Shown here piece by piece: positions 56,328-64,000 of a DNA stretch of 64,000 nucleotides. Position 1 is the first letter of the stretch; each line of letters starts with the position of its first letter. This stretch comes from Diaphorobacter sp. HDW4B (GTDB taxonomy: Bacteria; Pseudomonadota; Gammaproteobacteria; Burkholderiales; Burkholderiaceae_C), in NCBI RefSeq assembly GCF_011305535.1, contig NZ_CP049905.1, forward strand, positions 248,001 to 312,000, written 5' to 3'. Made by a program: the position numbers and the translations under genes. The notes beneath the pieces are model-generated. The model was not told the origin of the DNA, searched no databases, and saw only the letters and a list, made by a program, of their open reading frames with translations.

Positions 56328-57656
56328 ATGAAGAAGACGATGCAAACGACGACCACGAGCGACAGACAGAAGCCCAGCACTCACCGCCTGATCGCGCTCG
56401 GCGTGATGCTCGCGCTTGGCACGACAGGTGCCGCGCAGGCAGCAAACTCGTCGAACGAAGGTGACGCCGCCGAGTTCAGCGAGATGTTTTCCAAGGGCCA
56501 TGTCGACGCCTACGCGCGCACCATCTACTTCCACAGCCAGAACGCGTATTACGTGTCAGGCCTGCATCAGGACACGGCCAGCATCGGCGGGAAAATCGGC
56601 TTTCAATCCGGCAAGTACAACGGTTTCTCGTTCGGCGTCTCGGGCTTCATGCAGCGCCCGCTGCATCGCTCGAACGATTCGTCGAAAGTGGACGGCTATG
56701 TGGGCCCCGACATCACCGCCATGGGCGAGGCTTATGTGCGCTGGGAAGACGCGAACACGCGCGTGACCGTGGGCAATCAGGCCATCGAACTGCCCTTCGC
56801 CGCAACCTACGACTGGCGCATGGCACCGCAGCTTTTCCAGGGCGTTGCCGTGCGCTACGGGCTGAACGATGACAACTACATCACAGCAGTGCGGATGACG
56901 CGCTTCAAGTCCTACATCGACGACAGCTTTGGCCGCCTCACGACCTACAACACCAACGTCGATCCCTACTCTCCCGTGGGCCGCGCCGAGACCAGCGGCT
57001 TCTACGGTCTGGGTGGCGTGAAAAGCCTCGATCTGAACACCGTCGATTTCAAGGGCGAGGCCTGGTACTTCGGCTACATGGACTACGCGAAGATGGCCTA
57101 CGCGCAAGCGCAGGTCACCGCCAAGGGCGATGGCGTGAAGCCCTTCATCGCAGGCCAGGTGTTCCGCGAAACCGGCGCAGGCCGCGAGCTGCTCGGCAAG
57201 GTGGACAGCAAAGTCTTCGGTGCGCAGATCGGTGCCAAGCGCAACTCGGCAACGCTCTCGCTGGGCTACAACCGCATCGTGCCCAAGGCCGACTCGTACT
57301 TGAACGGCGCACTGGTCACGCCCTACGCGCACAACGTGGGATCGGGGCCGATGTTCGCGCAGCCGTTTCTCTCCAGCACACAGGATCTGGGCGCGGGCAA
57401 CGCGTACGCGCTGGACGTCAACGGCTCTCCCGCACCCGGCTGGTTCATCGGCGCACGCTACTCCTACATGGATCTGAAGAGCAGCGCCGCCGCGCCAAGC
57501 CAGCGCCAGTCCGAAATTCTGGGCTACGCGATCTACCACTTCAGCGGCAAACTCAAAGGCCTGACCATCACCGATTTCATTGCCTACGCCAAGTCTCCGA
57601 TTCAGGATGTGCGCTTCTGGCAGAACCGTCTGGCGATGGAATATCGCTGGCAATGA
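56328..57656 (+). CDS. OprD-family outer-membrane porin
   Basis: A 442-residue porin: signal peptide ending at TGAAQAAN (about residue 38), then alternating aromatic strands (YARTIYFHSQN, WYFGYMDYAKMAYAQ, GWFIGARYSYMDL) and a C-terminal strand ending in aromatic YRWQ, the OprD/BenF pattern for basic amino acids or small aromatic acids. ATG 56328 follows GGAGG by five bases; an upstream frame to 56220 lacks a site. It supplies the outer-membrane entry for the ABC importer. The 190 bases upstream hold no gene. Confidence 0.87.
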   Translation: MKKTMQTTTTSDRQKPSTHRLIALGVMLALGTTGAAQAANSSNEGDAAEFSEMFSKGHVDAYARTIYFHSQNAYYVSGLHQDTASIGGKIGFQSGKYNGFSFGVSGFMQRPLHRSNDSSKVDGYVGPDITAMGEAYVRWEDANTRVTVGNQAIELPFAATYDWRMAPQLFQGVAVRYGLNDDNYITAVRMTRFKSYIDDSFGRLTTYNTNVDPYSPVGRAETSGFYGLGGVKSLDLNTVDFKGEAWYFGYMDYAKMAYAQAQVTAKGDGVKPFIAGQVFRETGAGRELLGKVDSKVFGAQIGAKRNSATLSLGYNRIVPKADSYLNGALVTPYAHNVGSGPMFAQPFLSSTQDLGAGNAYALDVNGSPAPGWFIGARYSYMDLKSSAAAPSQRQSEILGYAIYHFSGKLKGLTITDFIAYAKSPIQDVRFWQNRLAMEYRWQ

Positions 57657-58876
57657 GCACACCGCAAAACATGCCTGACATGAACCAGCGAACCGAACTG
57701 AAGGCCCTGCACATTCCCGCGCCGCTGCAGGGCTTCGATGCAGGTGATGCGCAGGTGTTCGACCTCGTGCTCGCGGGTGGCCTCGTCGAATCGATTGCAC
57801 CAAGTACGCAGCGCGAGGCGCGCGGCATCGTGCTGAGTGCATTCGTCGAAGCGCATGCGCATCTCGACAAAAACTATACGGTGCGCGATGTGGGCGCGGC
57901 CAAAGGCGATCTGTTTGCGGCCATCGAGCGTATGTCGCGCCATCGCGCAGGCTGGACACATGCCGACCTGCACCAGCGCATGACGCGCGCGCTGCACGAT
58001 GCGTGGCGCTCGGGCACCCGCGCGCTGCGCACGCATCTGGACTGGATCGACACGACACCGCCGCTGTCACTCGAGGTCTTCAAACAACTGCGCGAGGAAT
58101 GGCGTGGCCGCGTCGAGCTGCAATGCGTTGCGCTCGTGCCGCTCGATGTGTTTGCCGACCACGCGGCAGGCGAGCGCATTGCACGCGACGTGCGCGATGC
58201 CGGTGGCGTGCTCGGTGCGTTCGTCTATCGCAACGACGATCTGGAACACAAACTCAGCCGCGTGTTCGATCTGGCACAGCAGCATGGGCTGGCGCTCGAC
58301 TTCCACGTGGACGAAGGGCTGGATGCCGACGCGACCGGCCTGCGCAGCATTGCGCAATTGGTGCTAGAACGCGGCTTCGCGCAGCGTGTGGTCTGCGGCC
58401 ATGCGTGCTCGCTGTCGATGCAGGACGATGCTGCAGCCAACGACACGCTCGCACTCTGCGCCAAGGCGCAGATCCACATCGTCGCGCTGCCGACCACCAA
58501 TCTTTATCTGCAGGGCGCGTGGCATCGCACGCCGCTGGAGCGCGGCATCACGCGCGTGCGTGAAGCGGCTGCGGCAGGCGTGCAGACGAGCTTTGCCACC
58601 GACAACGTGCAGGATGCGTTCTACCCCTACGGCAACTACGACCTGCTGGAGTCCTTTGCGCTCGGCGTGCAAGTAGCGCATCTGCCCGATGCGCTGGACT
58701 GGCTAGGTGCCATCACCGTGCATCCGGCCACGGCCATGGGGCTTGCATGGGATGGGCGCATCGCGCCGGGCTGCCCCGCCGATCTGGTGGTGCTGACGGC
58801 GGCCGATGAATATGACTTGATGAGCCCTCGCGGGCGTCAACGCTCCGTCTTTCGGGCGGGGCAACTTCTGGAGTGA
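57653..58876 (+). CDS. Cytosine-deaminase-like amidohydrolase
   Basis: A 407-residue amidohydrolase-superfamily enzyme of the CodA/AtzC-like group: first metal site EAHAHLDKNYT, central DFHVDEGLDADATG, VVCGHACSLS, and the DNVQDAFYPYGNYDLLE block that carries the catalytic Asp and the CodA-type lid. These enzymes deaminate cytosine, isocytosine, creatinine or related N-heterocycles. The start overlaps the porin stop by four bases; a RidA gene follows after 7 bases. It supports a nitrogen-heterocycle substrate for the cluster. Confidence 0.87.
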   Translation: MSTPQNMPDMNQRTELKALHIPAPLQGFDAGDAQVFDLVLAGGLVESIAPSTQREARGIVLSAFVEAHAHLDKNYTVRDVGAAKGDLFAAIERMSRHRAGWTHADLHQRMTRALHDAWRSGTRALRTHLDWIDTTPPLSLEVFKQLREEWRGRVELQCVALVPLDVFADHAAGERIARDVRDAGGVLGAFVYRNDDLEHKLSRVFDLAQQHGLALDFHVDEGLDADATGLRSIAQLVLERGFAQRVVCGHACSLSMQDDAAANDTLALCAKAQIHIVALPTTNLYLQGAWHRTPLERGITRVREAAAAGVQTSFATDNVQDAFYPYGNYDLLESFALGVQVAHLPDALDWLGAITVHPATAMGLAWDGRIAPGCPADLVVLTAADEYDLMSPRGRQRSVFRAGQLLE

Positions 58877-58883
58877 CTGAAAA

Positions 58884-59339
58884 ATGAGCATGGGCAAACC
58901 AATGGCCAACTACGCGGCTGCCAAGCGCGTGGGCGATTTTGTTTTCATGAGCGGTGTGGTGGCGGCCGATCCCGCATTGCGCCGTGCCGTGTCAAGCTAC
59001 GACGACATCCCCGAGCACGCACGCACTGCGCTGCAGTCCGTCGGCTACGCCACGGGACAGATGTCGGTGGACATTTTCGAGGCAGCCATCGTTGCGCAAA
59101 GCTGGTTCGTGCTGGAGCGCATCCGCCAGATCGCGGCCGAGCATGGCGGCACGATGGACGATGTCGTCAAGCTGGTGCAGTACTTCCGCCATCTGCCGCA
59201 CTACGCGTTCTACAACCGTGTGCGCGGCATCTTCTATCCGGGCGAGCCCCCAGTGAGCACCGTGGTCGAAGTCTCGCGCTTTCTGCCGGGCGACGAGGTG
59301 CTGGTGGAAGTCGAAGCGACGATGTATCTGCCCCAATGA
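58884..59339 (+). CDS. RidA-family (RutC-like) enamine/imine deaminase
   Basis: A 151-residue YjgF/RidA-fold protein: VGDFVFMSGVVAADP, ERIRQIAAEHGGTMDDVVKL and the FYNRVRGIFYPGEPPVSTVV block, whose Arg is the substrate-binding residue of RidA. It ends VEVEATMYLP. It hydrolyses reactive enamines or imines, and its paralogue RutC serves the uracil-degradation pathway. Its place after the deaminase suggests the pathway releases an enamine intermediate. Confidence 0.87.
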   Translation: MSMGKPMANYAAAKRVGDFVFMSGVVAADPALRRAVSSYDDIPEHARTALQSVGYATGQMSVDIFEAAIVAQSWFVLERIRQIAAEHGGTMDDVVKLVQYFRHLPHYAFYNRVRGIFYPGEPPVSTVVEVSRFLPGDEVLVEVEATMYLPQ

Positions 59340-59438
59340 GGCACTTCACGATAGACCACGCCGGGCCGATTCCGCCTCACAATGGATGGCCCAGCCCATA
59401 ATTTGTTCACCCACAACGACAGAAAAGCGAGACAAGCC

Positions 59439-61136
59439 ATGGACATCAAACCCATCCAGATCAACCGCCGCAGTGCCAACATCACCGAAGGCAAGGCGCG
59501 CGCCGCCAACCGCTCCATGTACTACGGCATGGGCTACAAGGAAGACGACTTCAAGAAGCCCATGGTCGGCGTGGCCAACGGTCACAGCACCATCACGCCG
59601 TGCAACTCGGGGCTGCAGAAGCTTGCCGATGCAGCGATTGCGGGCATCGAGGAAGCAGGCGGCAACGCGCAGGTGTTCGGCACGCCGACCATCTCGGACG
59701 GCATGTCCATGGGCACCGAAGGCATGAAATATTCGCTGGTGAGCCGCGAGGTGATCAGCGACTGCATCGAGACCTGCGTGGGCGGCCAGTGGATGGACGG
59801 CGTGCTCGTCGTCGGTGGCTGCGACAAGAACATGCCCGGCGGCATGATGGGCATGCTGCGCGCCAACGTGCCCGCGATCTATGTGTATGGCGGCACCATC
59901 CTGCCGGGCAAGTGGAAGGGACGCGATCTCAACATCGTGAGCGTGTTCGAGGCCGTGGGCGAAAACGCCGCAGGCAAGATCAGCGATCAGGAACTCAAGG
60001 ACATCGAGCAGCACGCCATCCCCGGCACCGGCTCGTGCGGCGGCATGTACACGGCCAACACCATGTCGAGCGCATTCGAGGCGCTGGGCATGAGCCTGCC
60101 CTACTCCTCCACCATGGCCAACCCGCATGACGAAAAGGCCAACTCGGCCAAGGAATCGGCCAAGGTGCTGATCGAAGCCATCAAGAAAGACTTGAAGCCG
60201 CGCGACATCGTCACGCGCAAGGCCATCGAGAACGCGGTCTCGGTGATCATGGCCACGGGCGGCTCGACCAACGCCGTGCTGCACTTTCTGGCGATGGCGC
60301 ACGCGGCGGAAGTGGAATGGTCCATCGACGATTTCGAGCGCATCCGCAAGCAGGTTCCGGTGCTGTGCGACCTGAAGCCCAGCGGCAAATACCTGGCCGT
60401 CGATCTGCACAACGCGGGCGGCATTCCGCAGGTCATGAAGATTCTGCTGAACGCCGGTCTGCTGCATGGTGACTGCATCACCATCACCGGCAAGACCATC
60501 GCCGAAACGCTGGCCGATGTGCCCGATGTACCGCCCAACACCGACGTGATCCGCACCATCGACAAGGCGCTCTACAAGCAAGGCCACCTCGCCATCCTCA
60601 AAGGCAACCTGAGCCCCGAAGGCGCAGTCGCCAAGATCACCGGCTTGAAGAACCCGGTCATCACCGGCCCGGCGCGCGTGTTCGACGACGAACAATCCGC
60701 CCTCGCCGCGATTCTGGACGGCAAGATCAAGGCAGGCGACGTGATGGTGCTTCGCTACCTTGGCCCCAAGGGCGGCCCCGGCATGCCCGAAATGCTCGCC
60801 CCCACCGGCGCACTGATCGGCGCAGGTCTGGGCGAAAGCGTGGGCCTGATCACCGACGGCCGATTCTCCGGCGGCACCTGGGGCATGGTCGTAGGCCACG
60901 TCGCACCCGAAGCCGCCGCAGGCGGCAACATCGCACTGGTGCACGAAGGCGACTCCATCACCATCGACGCGCACAAATTGCAGCTCGAACTCAACGTGCC
61001 CGACGCCGAACTCGCAACCCGCCGTGCAGCATGGAAAGCCCCCGCCCCCCGCTATACAAGAGGCGTGCAAGCGAAGTTCGCGTTCAATGCATCGAGCGCC
61101 AGCTCCGGCGCAGTGCTAGACAAGTTCGACAACTGA
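59439..61136 (+). CDS. ilvD: Dihydroxy-acid dehydratase
   Basis: A 565-residue IlvD/Edd-family Fe-S dehydratase, the third step of valine and isoleucine synthesis. Cys ligands of the cluster are seen in [22 protein letters not shown] and [34 protein letters not shown] near the C-terminus is conserved. ATG 59439 is the family start ([20 protein letters not shown]); an upstream ATG at 59382 is less likely. It starts 99 bases after the RidA gene and is probably independent of that pathway. Confidence 0.96.
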   Translation: MDIKPIQINRRSANITEGKARAANRSMYYGMGYKEDDFKKPMVGVANGHSTITPCNSGLQKLADAAIAGIEEAGGNAQVFGTPTISDGMSMGTEGMKYSLVSREVISDCIETCVGGQWMDGVLVVGGCDKNMPGGMMGMLRANVPAIYVYGGTILPGKWKGRDLNIVSVFEAVGENAAGKISDQELKDIEQHAIPGTGSCGGMYTANTMSSAFEALGMSLPYSSTMANPHDEKANSAKESAKVLIEAIKKDLKPRDIVTRKAIENAVSVIMATGGSTNAVLHFLAMAHAAEVEWSIDDFERIRKQVPVLCDLKPSGKYLAVDLHNAGGIPQVMKILLNAGLLHGDCITITGKTIAETLADVPDVPPNTDVIRTIDKALYKQGHLAILKGNLSPEGAVAKITGLKNPVITGPARVFDDEQSALAAILDGKIKAGDVMVLRYLGPKGGPGMPEMLAPTGALIGAGLGESVGLITDGRFSGGTWGMVVGHVAPEAAAGGNIALVHEGDSITIDAHKLQLELNVPDAELATRRAAWKAPAPRYTRGVQAKFAFNASSASSGAVLDKFDN

Positions 61137-61219
61137 ACCGTATTGGATTGGATTGGGGGTATTGGACTTCAACAAACCAACTCAGCAGCGTGCAGAGCGT
61201 TTGAACAAAACACCCCAAT

Positions 61220-61310
61220 GGTGAGATAGGCCCTCAGGCTAGGCGTGCCGACGCAGACAGTACTTTGGTACGGCAAGGAGGCACAACGACGCATGAGGGC
61301 CTATATCGCC
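61220..61310. ncRNA. 91-nt imperfect hairpin element (RNA or extragenic repeat)
   Basis: GGTGAGATAGGCCCTCA (61220-61236) pairs with TGAGGGCCTATATCGCC (61294-61310) along 17 positions with one mismatch and one G-U. Inside the arms are a GTGCC/GGCAC stem (61245-61249, 61280-61284), a GTAC-TTTG-GTAC hairpin and two GACGC copies. It has no open frame and no U-tract. It lies between convergent ilvD and guaB. It could be a structured RNA, a dispersed extragenic palindrome or a bidirectional transcript end. The remaining sequence of the 275-base gap shows nothing else. Confidence 0.5.
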
Positions 61311-61411
61311 ACCTCAAAACGAAGACTGCCAACACACGAACAAACGCCCAAAACGAACAAAGGGCCTAGCCCACAAAGGACCAGACCCCTTCAAACCAAT
61401 CAAATCAAAGA

Positions 61412-62971
<1,560 letters not shown>

Positions 62972-62991
62972 TCACCGCTACACTTGACGAG

Positions 62992-63516
62992 ATGAAACCT
63001 CACAAGCTTCTTTTGTTGATCCTCGCCAGCACATGGGCGCTGGGAGCGTCTGCGCAATGGCAATGGCTGGACAAGGACGGCCGCAAGGTCTTCAGTGACC
63101 GTCCGCCGCCACTGGAAGTGCCGCAAAAGAACATTCTCAAGCAGCCAGGTTACGGCAAGGCGTCAAGCCAACCCGTTCCGGCACAAGCCCCCGCAGCAGC
63201 CACCACCGCCGCGCCAGCCAGCGCTGCCGCCAGCGCATCGGCTGCGCCGCAGGTGTCCGGCAAGGACAAGAAACTGGAAGAAGCCAAGGCCAAGGCCGAC
63301 GCGGAAGAAGCTTCCAAAAAGAAGGCTGAAGAAGAACGCATTGCCAAGGTGAAGGCCGACAACTGTGCCCGTGCCCGCAAGTCGCAAACCTCGCTGACCT
63401 CGGGTGGCCTGATCGGCACCGTGAACGACAAGGGCGAACGCGGCTTCATGGATGACGCCACGCGTGAGGCCGAACTCAAGCGCGCTCAGGGCGTGATCGC
63501 CTCGGACTGTAGCTAA
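62992..63516 (+). CDS. DUF4124 domain-containing secreted protein
   Basis: A 174-residue exported protein: signal peptide ending at LGASAQWQW (about residue 19), a DUF4124 domain (WQWLDKDGRKVFSDRPPP), an Ala-rich linker (about 60-90), then a Lys/Glu/Ala coiled coil and a C-terminal Cys-containing segment. The function is unknown; envelope localisation is expected. ATG 62992 is preferred over an earlier ATG because the signal peptide follows it directly. It is divergent from guaB. Confidence 0.85.
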   Translation: MKPHKLLLLILASTWALGASAQWQWLDKDGRKVFSDRPPPLEVPQKNILKQPGYGKASSQPVPAQAPAAATTAAPASAAASASAAPQVSGKDKKLEEAKAKADAEEASKKKAEEERIAKVKADNCARARKSQTSLTSGGLIGTVNDKGERGFMDDATREAELKRAQGVIASDCS

Positions 63517-63592
63517 CGACCCACATTCGATGGCTGTTTATAGATTTTTCAAACTCAGTTTGCAAAATTCATAAAACACAGCAATCACTCAC

Positions 63593-63622
63593 AAAAAAAC
63601 CAGATCCGATGATCTGGCTTTT
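63593..63622. terminator. Bidirectional intrinsic terminator
   Basis: CCAGATC (63600-63606) and GATCTGG (63611-63617) form a perfect 7-bp stem with a CGAT loop. An A run lies on the left and CTTTTT on the right, so it can end both the DUF4124 and the convergent RnfH-like transcripts. Confidence 0.8.
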
Positions 63623-63646
63623 TGCTTTTCAGGCGAGCCGCGTGAT

Positions 63647-63997
63647 TCAGTAACCGGCCTTGGCCCCGTCGCGGCGCTTGGAAAACAACCCCGCCCCACG
63701 GCTGCCCTGACTGGCAAAACGCTCGCGGCGCGCCACCTTGGGGTCCACCTTGAGCGCGCGGCACCATTCCACGCGGTCCAGATCATGCAGACGGCGTTGC
63801 AGGGCGGCCGACTTGCCCCAGATGCTGGCGGCATATTTGCCATCAGCGGCATCCGCCACGTTCAGCCCGCAGGCCTTGAGTGCATCCTGCACGCTCGCGC
63901 CCGCTGGCAAGGTGATTTCCCACTCCCGTGTCTGCCCGGCTTGGGCCGAGGTCACGACGGTGATGTGCAGATCAGCTATAGCCATGGCCTTAGCCAT
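63647..63997 (-). CDS. RnfH/ubiquitin-like fold protein
   Basis: A 116-residue protein of the RnfH (UPF0125) family with a beta-grasp fold: LHITVVTSAQAGQTREWEIT, LPAGASVQDALKACGL and the signature KYAASIWGKSAALQRRLHDL, DRVEWCRALKVDPKVARRER. The function is unclear; it is usually next to RatA and smpB. The start at 63997 is three bases from the window edge, so an earlier start is possible; an internal ATG at 63985 is the alternative. Confidence 0.87.
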   Translation of the reverse strand: MAKAMAIADLHITVVTSAQAGQTREWEITLPAGASVQDALKACGLNVADAADGKYAASIWGKSAALQRRLHDLDRVEWCRALKVDPKVARRERFASQGSRGAGLFSKRRDGAKAGY

Positions 63998-64000
63998 AGA

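Noticed and set aside
59346-61070. A 574-codon open frame on the minus strand across ilvD
   Set aside because: Antisense shadow of ilvD; no family features.

Overview
The window looks like a chromosome segment of a beta-proteobacterium, most likely Burkholderiales/Comamonadaceae. G+C is high, and the right side carries housekeeping genes typical of that group (guaB, guaA, ilvD, an RnfH-like gene, a DUF4124 gene). About three quarters of it (1-46676) is the right-hand part of an integrative and conjugative element (ICE). The element sits against the 3' end of guaA and its left end lies outside the window. The species assignment is inference from gene families and was not tested by a search.

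ICE backbone: a DUF2840 gene, the pilin-maturation peptidase traF and a DUF3363/VirD2-like relaxase (8-3718) are separated by about 26 kb of cargo from a continuous, largely overlapping transfer operon: traG, a CopG-like gene, trbB-C-D-E-J, a TrbK-like lipoprotein, trbL-F-G-I and a DUF2274 gene (30109-42454). This is the Tn4371-type mating-pair module. To its right come an AlpA-like regulator, an AbiEi/AbiEii toxin-antitoxin pair and a P4-type tyrosine integrase next to guaA. Four TACCGTCA repeats lie between the integrase and guaA.

Cargo: (a) 3797-10808 holds an IS66 transposase remnant, then a visibly lower-G+C catabolic operon (three SDR dehydrogenases, an MHS/MFS permease, an alpha/beta hydrolase) divergent from a LysR regulator and a carboxymuconolactone-decarboxylase-like protein. 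(b) 10856-17562 holds a decayed Rhs gene, an AraC-type regulator whose start codon appears to be ATA, a 1207-residue DUF11-repeat surface protein with a C-terminal sorting signal, and a beta-propeller fragment. (c) 17611-29872 is bounded by two copies of a traR(LysR)-eexN segment (about 95% identical by eye, the second truncated). Between them is a pyridoxal-phosphate-centred module: a MocR regulator, a BenE-type transporter, a YggS PLP carrier, a PdxY kinase with a frameshift, a class III aminotransferase, a TrpA-like lyase with changed phosphate-site residues and no trpB partner, and a serine hydroxymethyltransferase, followed by another LysR and an MFS exporter.

Chromosomal side (46677-64000): guaA, a VapC/Phd-type toxin-antitoxin pair, then a plus-strand catabolic cluster (creatininase-family hydrolase, NMT1-type ABC importer, FAD-linked oxidase, PDR/VanB-type reductase, RutR-like TetR regulator, OprD-type porin, cytosine-deaminase-like amidohydrolase, RidA). 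Then ilvD, a 91-nt hairpin element, guaB, a DUF4124 gene and an RnfH-like gene. The cluster reads as a possibly undescribed pathway for a small cyclic nitrogen compound. It lies between guaB and guaA, which are commonly neighbours in related bacteria.

The two strongest candidates for something undescribed are the PLP module carried by the ICE and the creatininase/RidA/deaminase cluster. No tRNA, rRNA or CRISPR array was recognised.
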